Shown here piece after piece: positions 45,567-55,720 of a stretch of DNA of 64,000 nucleotides (positions are counted from its first letter, which is position 1; each line of letters opens with the position of its first letter). This stretch comes from Propioniciclava soli. Its GTDB lineage: Bacteria; Actinomycetota; Actinomycetes; Propionibacteriales; Propionibacteriaceae. Location of the stretch: NCBI RefSeq assembly GCF_014858005.1, contig NZ_JACYOT010000005.1:62001-126000 (forward strand), written 5' to 3'. A model generated the notes under the pieces. It made no database searches and had not been told where the DNA came from. It saw only the letters and a list, made by a program, of their open reading frames with translations. The translations under genes were made by a program, and so were the position numbers.

Positions 45567-46196
45567 TCAGGTGAGCTGGACGGTCGTGAGGCAGGTGGGG
45601 CTGTCGTCGTCGGTGCGGATCTCGGCCGAGCCCGTGCGGCCGTCGGCCGTCACCTCGACGGTGGCCCCGATGCCGCGGGGCAGCCAGAACCCGACAAAGC
45701 CGTTGCGGTAGGTCGTGGCGTCCTCGTCCACCAGCACCGTGCCGTCCTCGCCGGTGATGGTGACGCGGACGGGCTCCCCCGCCATCTCGCCGCGGCAGGT
45801 GGCCAGCGAGTGGTTGAAGCAGTCGTGGGTGGTGCTCTGGTAGGGCGCGATCGAGAGGTAGAACTGGTCGTCCGGCAGCGGCAGCGCGACCGTGTTGGCC
45901 TCGTCGGTGGCCAGAATGAGCTGCGTCCCGGTCACGGAGCCACGGAAGTCGAGCGGACGCTGCTCGTCGAGCTGGTCCAGGTGCTCGACGGCCTCCTGGG
46001 CCGTCATGCCCGCGACGCCCACCGTCGCGAGCACGTCACCGGTGTCGGCGGCACCCCCCACGCTCGAGGCGGACGCCGCAGGGGTGGTCGGAGCCGAGGT
46101 GTCGACGGCGGGAGTGGCGGCACAACCGGCCAGGGTGACGACGCCGGCGAGGGTGATGAGGGACAGGCTTTGAAGGGGCATTCGGCGCTTCTCCAT
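45567..46196 (-). CDS. cueP: CueP-family copper-binding lipoprotein
   Basis: 209 residues. The lipoprotein signal MEKRRMPLQSLSLITLAGVVTLAGC places the lipidated Cys at 25. The mature domain has the CueP signature C-x-x-H-SLATC-R-GEM and a second conserved Cys near the C-terminus (SPTCLTTVQL). CueP binds periplasmic copper in Salmonella. Alternative starts at 46205 and 46181 exist; 46196 gives the best signal peptide while 46181 has the best SD (GGAGAAG). A CsoR-like operator lies immediately upstream. Confidence 0.85.
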   Translation of the reverse strand: MEKRRMPLQSLSLITLAGVVTLAGCAATPAVDTSAPTTPAASASSVGGAADTGDVLATVGVAGMTAQEAVEHLDQLDEQRPLDFRGSVTGTQLILATDEANTVALPLPDDQFYLSIAPYQSTTHDCFNHSLATCRGEMAGEPVRVTITGEDGTVLVDEDATTYRNGFVGFWLPRGIGATVEVTADGRTGSAEIRTDDDSPTCLTTVQLT

Positions 46197-46205
46197 GCCC
46201 CCCAT

Positions 46206-46224
46206 GATACCGGGCAGGGGTATC
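46206..46224. promoter_or_regulatory. Predicted CsoR-type copper operator upstream of cueP
   Basis: GATACC and GGTATC form an inverted repeat with a 7-nt G/C-rich centre; on the minus strand the site reads GATACCCCTGCCCGGTATC, matching the ATACCC-N-GGGTAT type of operator bound by copper-sensing CsoR repressors. It lies 10 bp before the chosen cueP start. Confidence 0.65.
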
Positions 46225-46299
46225 GGGTGGGATCATTCGGGCAAGCCGGGCCACTTTTCGGCGAGGTACGCTGGGCGAGCCGCCGACCAAGGAGCACCC

Positions 46300-46731
46300 G
46301 TGAGCGACCAGCGCCCCGACACCCCCGCCCCGACCGTCCTCCGCACACCGCGCGAGTGGCGCGAGGTGCTGACGCCGTTCGAGTTCGCCGTGCTCCGCGA
46401 GGGCGCCACGGAGCGTCCGTTCACCGGGGAGTACGACCGGACGTTCGAGGCCGGCACCTACGCCTGCAAGGCGTGCGGCGCCGAACTGTTCACCAGCGAA
46501 CAGAAGTTCGCCTCGCACTGCGGCTGGCCAAGCTTCTACGCCCCGTCCGACGAGGAGCGCATCACCTACATCCGTGACGACTCCCTGCCCGGACGCCCGC
46601 GCATCGAGGTGCGCTGCTCGGCTTGCCAGAGTCATCTGGGCCACGTGTTCGAGGGCGAGGGTTACGACACCCCCACCGACCTGCGCTACTGCATCAACTC
46701 GATCTGCCTGGTCCACACCCCGAACTCCTGA
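46300..46731 (+). CDS. msrB: Peptide methionine-(R)-S-oxide reductase
   Basis: 143 residues from a GTG with AAGGAG 7 nt upstream. Two zinc-binding CxxC motifs (CKACG, CSACQ) and the catalytic region GHVFEGEGYDTPTDLRYCINSICL, with Cys in RYCINS. The resolving cysteine residue in ICL is unusual compared with RYCVNSASL. Repairs oxidised methionine. Divergent from cueP, a sensible pairing for copper and oxidative damage. Confidence 0.94.
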   Translation: MSDQRPDTPAPTVLRTPREWREVLTPFEFAVLREGATERPFTGEYDRTFEAGTYACKACGAELFTSEQKFASHCGWPSFYAPSDEERITYIRDDSLPGRPRIEVRCSACQSHLGHVFEGEGYDTPTDLRYCINSICLVHTPNS

Positions 46732-46803
46732 TGCGCCGGCCCGGCCCGGGCGGTGTCTGCCCGTGCCCGGCGCGTCGGGCGAGCCCGGCCGCCGCGCGCC
46801 CCG

Positions 46804-46809
46804 TAGCCT
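46804..46809 (+). promoter_or_regulatory. -10 element of DUF3000-rnd operon (leaderless start)
   Basis: TAGCCT is 7 nt before the GTG at 46817 with no SD, a leaderless arrangement. Confidence 0.5.
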
Positions 46810-46816
46810 GACGGGC

Positions 46817-47407
46817 GTGGGGGTGAACCGGCCGGAGTCAGGCGTCTTCGATGACGCGGTGAGGGCGCTGCTCGGGCTGTCGTGGCGTCCGGAGTTGATC
46901 GTGGAGGAAATCCCCGCCCCCCAACGCATCGCACCCCACGCGGTGGCCATCGGGGCCGAGGTGGAGATCGCCGACGAAGAACTCGGCAACGGCCGTCTGG
47001 TGCTGCTGCACGACCCGGCGGGCAACCCCGCCTGGGACGGCACGTTCCGCTGCGTGACCTTCGCCCGCGCCGTCGTGGATGCGGACATCGCCCTCGACCC
47101 CCTGCTTGCCGAGGTCGGCTGGTCGTGGCTGACCGACGCTCTCGAGCACCGCGACGCCACCTACACCGCCCCGAGCGGCACCGTGACCGCCGTCAGTTCG
47201 AAGTCCTTCGGCTCGATGGAGGGCGATCCGGACAAGTCCGAGGTCGAGATCCGCGCCTCATGGACCCCCGTGCTCAGCAGCGGTACCGGTGTCGTCCCGC
47301 ACGTGCTGGCTTGGCAGGACCTGCTCTGCATGGTGGCGGGTCTGCCGCTGCTGCCCGAAGGGGTCGTGCCGCTCGACCCGCACCGCACCGGTCGTCGTCG
47401 CCGATGA
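46817..47407 (+). CDS. DUF3000 family protein
   Basis: 196 residues. The family signature is present: F..AV..LLGLSWRPEL.VEEIPAPQRIAPHAVAIGAEV, NGRLVLLHDPAGNPAWDGTFRCVTFARA, SWTPVLS and VLAWQDLLCMVAGLPLLPEGV. It is nearly always upstream of rnd in actinobacteria, as here (ATGA overlap). Function unknown; probably connected to RNA processing through its partner. Confidence 0.9.
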   Translation: MGVNRPESGVFDDAVRALLGLSWRPELIVEEIPAPQRIAPHAVAIGAEVEIADEELGNGRLVLLHDPAGNPAWDGTFRCVTFARAVVDADIALDPLLAEVGWSWLTDALEHRDATYTAPSGTVTAVSSKSFGSMEGDPDKSEVEIRASWTPVLSSGTGVVPHVLAWQDLLCMVAGLPLLPEGVVPLDPHRTGRRRR

Positions 47408-48678
47408 GCGCTCCGGAGACGCCACCCGACCCGACGCCGGATCCCCCTCGTCCGGTCACCGTTCCTGCCGACGGAATCCCGCCCGTCGTCGACACGCCGG
47501 ACGCCCTCGCCCGCACGATCGACCGGCTGACCGCCGGCACCGGCCCGGTCGCCCTCGACACCGAGCGGGCCCACGGGTTCCGCTACTGGCCCAAGGCCTA
47601 CCTGATCCAGGTGCGGCGCGCCGGCTCGGGCACCCATCTCATCGATCCGGTCGCCTTCGAGGCCGGCGCCCCACGCGCCGACCTCTCGGCGCTGCGCGCC
47701 GCCATCGCCGACGAAGAGTGGATCCTCCACGCCGCCACCCAAGACCTGCCCTCCCTGGCCGAGGTGGGGTTGCTGCCCGAGCGGCTCTTCGACACCGAGC
47801 TGGCCGGCCGCCTCCTTGGCCTGCCGCGGGTGGCGCTGGGAGCGCTGCTCGAGCGCGCCCTCGGCGTCAGCCTCGCCAAGGAGCACTCGGCGTCCGACTG
47901 GTCGACCCGGCCGTTGCCCGAGGCGTGGCTCGCCTACGCCGCCCTGGACGTCGAGCTGCTCGTCGATCTCCGGGACTGGATCGAGGCCGAGCTCGAAGCA
48001 GCAGGCAAGCTGGCCTGGGCCGAGCAGGAGTTCGCCCACCTCGTCGCGCACGCCGGCGACGAGCCCCACCGCCGCGCTGAGCCCTGGCGGCGGTGTTCGG
48101 GCCTGCACGCCGTCCGCACCCCGCGCGGGCTCGCCGCCGTCCGCGAACTCTGGACCGCCCGCGACACCCTCGCCCAAGAGCTCGACCGGGCTCCTGGGCG
48201 CATCCTCGGCGACTCGTCGATCACGGACGCCGGCCTGGCGGTGGATGCCGCCAAGAGCGCCGCGCTCGGCCGCGACACGCTGCGTCGGATCCACGGCTTC
48301 ACCTGGCGGCTCGCCAAGCGGTACGAGTCCCGGTGGTTGGACGCCCTCAGCCGGGCGGACGCGCTGAGCGCCGCCGAGCTGCCGCCGCGACGGGCGGCGT
48401 CCGGAGATCTGCCCCAGCCGCGGAGCTGGGCGCGTGCGAACCCGGAGGCGGCAGCGCGCTGGGAGCGGATCCGTCCGGCGGTGAACGCCCTGGCCGAGCA
48501 ACAGGGCCTGCCGCCCGAGAACCTCCTCAGCCCGGACGCCCTCCGGCGGCTCGCGTGGGCCCCGCCTGCGGACGTCAGCGAGGCGGGTGTGGACGCCGCA
48601 CTCGCGGCGCTGGACGCCCGGCCCTGGCAACGCGGGCTCGTCGTGCCGGTGGTCGCCCCCCTGCTGTCCGACGCCTGA
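47404..48678 (+). CDS. rnd: Ribonuclease D family protein
   Basis: 424 residues. DEDD exonuclease motifs: GPVALDTERAHGFRY (DxE), LHAATQDLPSL and YAALDVELLVDL (YxxxD). A C-terminal HRDC-like helical domain follows (about 210-300) with an actinobacterial extension. It trims 3' ends of structured RNAs. The gene is coupled to DUF3000 by ATGA. Confidence 0.92.
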   Translation: MSAPETPPDPTPDPPRPVTVPADGIPPVVDTPDALARTIDRLTAGTGPVALDTERAHGFRYWPKAYLIQVRRAGSGTHLIDPVAFEAGAPRADLSALRAAIADEEWILHAATQDLPSLAEVGLLPERLFDTELAGRLLGLPRVALGALLERALGVSLAKEHSASDWSTRPLPEAWLAYAALDVELLVDLRDWIEAELEAAGKLAWAEQEFAHLVAHAGDEPHRRAEPWRRCSGLHAVRTPRGLAAVRELWTARDTLAQELDRAPGRILGDSSITDAGLAVDAAKSAALGRDTLRRIHGFTWRLAKRYESRWLDALSRADALSAAELPPRRAASGDLPQPRSWARANPEAAARWERIRPAVNALAEQQGLPPENLLSPDALRRLAWAPPADVSEAGVDAALAALDARPWQRGLVVPVVAPLLSDA

Positions 48679-48681
48679 GTC

Positions 48682-50658
48682 TCAGCTCTCCGCGGCACGC
48701 CGATCGGCGCTGTGTTGATCGGCGCTGTGTTGACCGGCGCGGTGTTGATCCGCGTCCTGTGGCTCGGTCGTCCCGGTCCCGGCCTCGGTGCAGCTGACGG
48801 CCAGCTCGACCGCGGCGCGGGCGACAGCCTGCGCGGTGAGGCCGAGCCGCTCCAGCACCTGGTCGCGGCTGCCCTGGTCGAGGAACTCCGCGGGCACGCC
48901 CAGGCTGCGCACGGGCGTCCAGACGCCGGCGCGGGCCGCGTCCTGAGCGAGGCGGGCACCGAGACCGCCGTTGACCCCGCCGTCCTCGAGGGTCAGCACG
49001 AGGCGGTGTGTGCGGCAGAGCTCGATCAGGTCGTCGCTGGTCGGCAACGCCCAGACGGGATCGACGACCGTGGCCGGGATGCCCTGGGCCCCCAACCGCT
49101 GACCCGCCTCGACGCCGAGGCCGGCGAAGGAGCCGTGGGCAACGATGAGCACCTGGGAATCGGTGGCACGGGCCAAGACGTCGACGCTGCCGTGCTGCGC
49201 GACGGCCGGCAGCTCGGGCGGGAGGGCTTCCTTGCTGTAGCGAATGACGCTCGGGGCGTCCGCGATGCCGACGGCGGTCCGCAGCGCCTCGGCGAGACGC
49301 CGCTCGTCGCGGGGCGCCGCGAGGTGCACCCCCGGCACCATGGTGAGCAGCGAGGTGTCCCACATGCCGTGGTGGCTGGGGCCGTCCGGCCCGGTGATGC
49401 CGGCCCGGTCGAGCACGAACGTGACGCCTTGGTGGTGCAGGGCGACGTCCATCAGGAGCTGGTCGAAGGCGCGGTTGAGGAAGGTCGCGTAGAGGGCGAC
49501 GACGGGGTGGAGCCCCCCGGCGGCCAACCCGGCGGCGGACGTCACCGCGTGCTGCTCGGCGATGCCGACGTCGAAGACACGATCGGGGAACTCCCGGGCG
49601 AACGTGTCCAGCCCGGTCGGGTGCAACATCGCGGCGGTGATGCCCACCACGGACGGGTGGGTGCGGGCGATCTCTGTGATCTCGTCGCGGAACGCGTCGG
49701 TCCAGGTGCGCTTGGGATTCGCCGTCAGCGGCTCGCCGGTCTCCTCGTCGATGGCGCCCACGGCGTGGAAACGGTCGGCCTCGTCCTGCTCGGCGGCCCG
49801 GAAGCCGCGCCCCTTCAGGGTCATGCAGTGGACGATGACGGGCCCGCCGTAGTTACGGGCGGACTCGAGCGCGCGCTCGACCAGGCCAATGTCGTGCCCG
49901 TCGATGGGTCCGATGTACTTCAGGCCCAGGTCGGAGAACAGACCCTGGGGCGCGAGGACGTCCTTCACGCCGGTCTTGAAGCCGTGCATCAGGTCGTACA
50001 CGGGGCCGCCCACGACGGGGGCCGACCGGACGCGCTGCTTGATCAGGTTGAGGGTCGCCTCGTAGCGGCGGTCGGTGCGCAGGCTGGAGAGGTGCGTCGC
50101 GATGCCGCCCACCGTCGGGGTGTAGGAGCGGCCGTTGTCGTTGACGACGATCACCAGCTTGAGCCCGGCGTCGACGGCGATGTTGTTCATCGCCTCCCAG
50201 GCCATGCCGCCGGTGAGGGCGCCGTCGCCGATCACGGCGACGACCGTGCGGTCCTCCCCGCGGAGCTGGAACGCCTTCGCCAGCCCCTGCGCCCAGGACA
50301 GCGACGTGGTGGCGTGGCTGTTCTCGACCCAGTCATGCTCGGACTCCTGCCGCGACGGGTAACCCGACAGCCCCCCCTCCTGCCGGAGGCCGGGGAAGCC
50401 CTCCTGCCGGCCGGTGAGGATCTTGTGCACGTAGCTCTGGTGCCCGGTGTCGAAGACCATCGGGTCGTGCGGGGAGTCGAAGACGCGGTGCAGCGCGATG
50501 GTCAACTCGACGACGCCCAGGTTGGGCCCGAGATGACCGCCGGTGCGGCTCACGTTGCGGATCAGGAAGCTCCGGATCTCCCCCGCCAGCTGCTCGAGCT
50601 GGGTGGCGCTGAGCTCCCGGAGGTCGCGCGGCCCCCGCACCGACTCCAACAAAGACAT
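48682..50658 (-). CDS. dxs: 1-deoxy-D-xylulose-5-phosphate synthase
   Basis: 658 residues. The thiamine-diphosphate signature [16 protein letters not shown] (about 142-157), N-terminal [16 protein letters not shown], pyrimidine-domain GIAEQHAVT and C-terminal transketolase domain are intact. It makes DXP from pyruvate and glyceraldehyde-3-P, the first step of the MEP isoprenoid route. The last 20 residues carry short ADQHS-type repeats from a 15-bp tandem DNA duplication and lie beyond the family's usual end. Convergent with rnd. Confidence 0.96.
   Translation of the reverse strand: MSLLESVRGPRDLRELSATQLEQLAGEIRSFLIRNVSRTGGHLGPNLGVVELTIALHRVFDSPHDPMVFDTGHQSYVHKILTGRQEGFPGLRQEGGLSGYPSRQESEHDWVENSHATTSLSWAQGLAKAFQLRGEDRTVVAVIGDGALTGGMAWEAMNNIAVDAGLKLVIVVNDNGRSYTPTVGGIATHLSSLRTDRRYEATLNLIKQRVRSAPVVGGPVYDLMHGFKTGVKDVLAPQGLFSDLGLKYIGPIDGHDIGLVERALESARNYGGPVIVHCMTLKGRGFRAAEQDEADRFHAVGAIDEETGEPLTANPKRTWTDAFRDEITEIARTHPSVVGITAAMLHPTGLDTFAREFPDRVFDVGIAEQHAVTSAAGLAAGGLHPVVALYATFLNRAFDQLLMDVALHHQGVTFVLDRAGITGPDGPSHHGMWDTSLLTMVPGVHLAAPRDERRLAEALRTAVGIADAPSVIRYSKEALPPELPAVAQHGSVDVLARATDSQVLIVAHGSFAGLGVEAGQRLGAQGIPATVVDPVWALPTSDDLIELCRTHRLVLTLEDGGVNGGLGARLAQDAARAGVWTPVRSLGVPAEFLDQGSRDQVLERLGLTAQAVARAAVELAVSCTEAGTGTTEPQDADQHRAGQHSADQHSADRRAAES
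48702..48761. repeat. 15-bp tandem repeat inside the 3' end of dxs
   Basis: Four units of GATCGGCGCTGTGTT-type sequence (two exact, two degenerate). The unit length is a multiple of three, giving repeats of about five residues in the protein tail without changing the frame. Confidence 0.8.
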
Positions 50659-50695
50659 GCGTGCGAGTCTACCCGTGACCAGCGGCGATGCCCGG

Positions 50696-50715
50696 GACGC
50701 CGGGGCCCCGGCGTC
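50696..50715. terminator. 20-bp palindrome at the end of the SOS-controlled gene
   Basis: GACGCCGGGG/CCCCGGCGTC is a perfect palindrome overlapping the last two bases of the uncharacterised gene's stop region and preceding dxs on the same strand; likely terminator for the uncharacterised gene. Confidence 0.5.
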
Positions 50716-51175
50716 ACAGCTTGCGGATGAAAACCTTGCCACGCAGGGCCTCCTCGACCAGGGCCACCTCGCGCCGTCGGCGGCGCAGGGAGGCGTCCAG
50801 CTCCTGCCACGCCTGGGTCGCGGCCTCGACCACCTCGGGCGAGACGTACTCCCCCAGACTCGCCCGCACGCGCCCGAGGCCTTCACGGCAGGCAATCAGC
50901 TGGCTCTCGACGTGCTCCGCCGCGAACCGTGCCAGCACCACGGAGTGGCGTCGCAGCACCGGGTAGCCGCGGTACTCCGGTGGCGAGCAGTCGAGCAGGA
51001 AGTTGGTGGCCGTGGCCTCCCAGTCCGGGGCATGGGGTGGACGCACGGCGTCCGGCCAGCCGGGTGGGGTGTACAGGGCCGTCTGCGCGGGGAACCGGGT
51101 GCGACCGGCCGGCCGATCCTCCCCGATGTGGCGGGTGAAGCCCTGCGGCTGTGCCGGTGCCCACGTGGTGCTCAT
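50714..51175 (-). CDS. Uncharacterised protein under predicted SOS (LexA) control
   Basis: 153 residues; I do not recognise a family. The N-terminus is Pro/Gly-rich and without hydrophobic segments; from about residue 75 the protein is helical ([72 protein letters not shown]), suggesting a coiled-coil or helical bundle, and ends in the basic GKVFIRKL. The ATG follows a good SD (GGAGGGG). The promoter immediately upstream has a perfect LexA box, so the gene should be induced by DNA damage. A role in DNA repair or cell-division arrest is only inferred. Confidence 0.8.
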   Translation of the reverse strand: MSTTWAPAQPQGFTRHIGEDRPAGRTRFPAQTALYTPPGWPDAVRPPHAPDWEATATNFLLDCSPPEYRGYPVLRRHSVVLARFAAEHVESQLIACREGLGRVRASLGEYVSPEVVEAATQAWQELDASLRRRRREVALVEEALRGKVFIRKL

Positions 51176-51190
51176 GACCCCTCCTTCTTT

Positions 51191-51206
51191 TCGAACGCTT
51201 GTTCGA
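51191..51206. promoter_or_regulatory. LexA (SOS) box
   Basis: TCGAACGCTTGTTCGA fits TCGAAC-N4-GTTCGA, the actinobacterial LexA operator type, with every conserved position matched. It lies 15 bp upstream of the start codon and overlaps the end of the -10 element, where LexA would prevent initiation. Confidence 0.85.
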
Positions 51207-51234
51207 GTCTAGGAGCAGATCAGACCCACGTCAA
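51206..51234 (-). promoter_or_regulatory. Promoter of the SOS-controlled gene
   Basis: On the minus strand, TTGACG (51234-51229), a 17-bp spacer and TAGACT (51211-51206) make a well-formed promoter whose -10 element runs into the LexA box. Confidence 0.75.
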
Positions 51235-51248
51235 CCCCCACCACCGGG

Positions 51249-51709
51249 TCAGATCAACACCGACACCGCCGAGGCCGCCACGGCCGCGACGGCCAGGCCC
51301 ACGACGAGCCACGGACGCCAGCGGGGCCGGTCGGGGCCGCTCCACGTCAGGGCGGCCGCGATCGCGGGGAGGGCGAGCAGCCACACGATCACCACGGGCA
51401 CCGGCAGTGCCATCACCGCCGGCAGCGCGAGCAACACGGCGAAACCGGCCAACCACCACTCCCACCCCAACCGCACGATCCAGGCCGTCAGCGCCGTGCC
51501 GAGCCCGAACCCGACGAACCAACCCAGCCACCACCAGCCCAGGCCACACACCACGTCGGAATCCGGCCCGCACACGCGGTCGGTGAACAGGCTCCACACC
51601 GACCAGACGAGCCCGGTGACCAGCAGCGCCCCGACGATTGCCAGGTAGGAGAACGCGATCCGGGAGCCCCCGATCGGGGACTCCCGGACGCGCAGGGTGA
51701 GGCTCTCGC

Positions 51710-51713
<4 letters not shown>
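51249..51713 (-). CDS. Membrane protein of unknown function
   Basis: 154 residues from a GTG that overlaps the acnA stop (GTGA). About four hydrophobic helices ([104 protein letters not shown]). No known family recognised. Cotranslated with aconitase, which is unusual; no functional link is evident. Confidence 0.7.
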
Positions 51714-54388
<2,675 letters not shown>

Positions 54389-54420
54389 GCGGTGCTCTCC
54401 TCGTCTGCTCTCGCTCGGAA

Positions 54421-54438
54421 TATCTCGATGTCGAGATA
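54421..54438. promoter_or_regulatory. Palindromic operator on the acnA promoter
   Basis: TATCTCGATGTCGAGATA is a perfect inverted repeat of 8-bp arms with a 2-bp centre. It overlaps three bases of the predicted -10 element and spans the transcription start. In other actinobacteria aconitase is controlled by TetR-type AcnR or other regulators; the regulator here cannot be named. Confidence 0.7.
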
Positions 54439-54464
54439 CTACTGCACCGGACGCCCTCTGTCAC
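54436..54464 (-). promoter_or_regulatory. acnA promoter
   Basis: Minus-strand GTGACA (54464-54459), spacer of 17 bp, and TAGTAT (54441-54436). The start codon is about 40 bp downstream. Confidence 0.65.
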
Positions 54465-54484
54465 CCGGCTCGCTGCGTGCGATC

Positions 54485-55720
54485 CTACTCATCGGACGCC
54501 CCCGCAGCGGCCGGGACGAGCAGCGCGACGCACTCGACGTGGTGCGTCATGCCGAACAGGTCGATGGCTCGGACGCCCGCCACGTGGTAGCCCAGACCTG
54601 CCGCGGTCGCGAGGTCGCGGGCCAGGGCAGCCGGGTCGCAGGCGACGTAGGCGATGGCCCGCGGCCGACGGGCGCAGACCTGCTCCATCACGGCGCGTCC
54701 GGCACCCGCGCGTGGCGGGTCGAGCACAACGAGATCGACGCGGGGCGGCAGCTTGCGCACCAGCCGCTCGACCGGCCCGGCGCGAAAGGTGGCCTCCGGC
54801 ACGTTGCTGGACGCGAGCGCCACGGCCTCGCGCGACCCCTCCACGCCGACGACGTCCACCCCCTGCGCGCTGAGCGCCCCCGCGAAGAGCCCCACCCCAC
54901 AGTAGAGGTCGACGGCGCTCTCACCCGGCTGCGGGTCCAGCGCCGCGACGACCGCGGCTGCGAGCGTGTCCGCCGCCTCGGGGTGCACCTGCCAGAAGCC
55001 GTCGGTGCGCACCCGGAACGTCCGTCCCGCAGCGCGTTCCACCACGACGCCCGGCCCGCCCTCCTCCAGCGCCGTCGCCGCGCCGGGCTCGGCATCGGGC
55101 ACGGCGTCGGACGCCCCCGCCGCAGCCAACCAGTGCACGGCCGGCCCCGAGATCTCGCCGCGGCTCTCGACGCCCAGGCGCTGGGAGCCGGCCGGCCCGG
55201 GGCCGACCTCGGGACGGGCGATCGGCGGTCGCGCGATGAGGCACCCCTGCTCGGGCAGCGGCACCACCGTGTGGGAGCGGTGCGCGCGCAACCCCCAGGC
55301 GCGGCCGTCGGAGAGATACCGGACGCGGGTGCGCCACCCGAGCGCCTCGGGCGTCACGGCCTCGACCGACCCGGAGAACGACACCCCGGCCAGCCGGTCC
55401 AGTTGTTCGGCGATCACCTGGCGCTTCAACTCCCGCTGGTGGGCCGGCGCGACGTGCTGCAGGTCGCACCCGCCGCAGACCCCGGCCACCGGGCAGGGCG
55501 CTGCCACGCGGTGGGGGCTCGCCTCCTCGACGCCCATGGCGTCGCCCCGCGCGAACCGCTTCGCGACCTCGGTGATGCGCACCCGCACCAGTTCACCCTC
55601 GAGGGTGTGCCGCACGAAGATCACCCGCCCCTCGTGGCGGGCGACCCAGTGCCCACCGTGGGCGACGCGTCCGACCCGCACCGGGCCGACCACGTCCCCC
55701 ACGGCCAGCTCAGTCGTCAA
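54485..55720 (-). CDS. TrmA/RlmD-family class I RNA (uracil-5-)-methyltransferase
   Basis: 411 residues from a TTG. An N-terminal TRAM domain (GDVVGPVRVGRVAHGGHWVARHEGRVIFVRHTL) with following CGGCDLQH cysteine motif, the SAM-binding motif DLYCGVGLFAGAL, and the C-terminal catalytic region (LDPPRAGAGRAVMEQV, YVACDPAALARDL with the attacking Cys). It probably methylates U54 in tRNA or a rRNA uracil. Overlaps the end of the permease gene by 11 bp (the TTG lies before the permease stop). Counterpart of Rv2689c. Confidence 0.9.
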   Translation of the reverse strand: MTTELAVGDVVGPVRVGRVAHGGHWVARHEGRVIFVRHTLEGELVRVRITEVAKRFARGDAMGVEEASPHRVAAPCPVAGVCGGCDLQHVAPAHQRELKRQVIAEQLDRLAGVSFSGSVEAVTPEALGWRTRVRYLSDGRAWGLRAHRSHTVVPLPEQGCLIARPPIARPEVGPGPAGSQRLGVESRGEISGPAVHWLAAAGASDAVPDAEPGAATALEEGGPGVVVERAAGRTFRVRTDGFWQVHPEAADTLAAAVVAALDPQPGESAVDLYCGVGLFAGALSAQGVDVVGVEGSREAVALASSNVPEATFRAGPVERLVRKLPPRVDLVVLDPPRAGAGRAVMEQVCARRPRAIAYVACDPAALARDLATAAGLGYHVAGVRAIDLFGMTHHVECVALLVPAAAGASDE

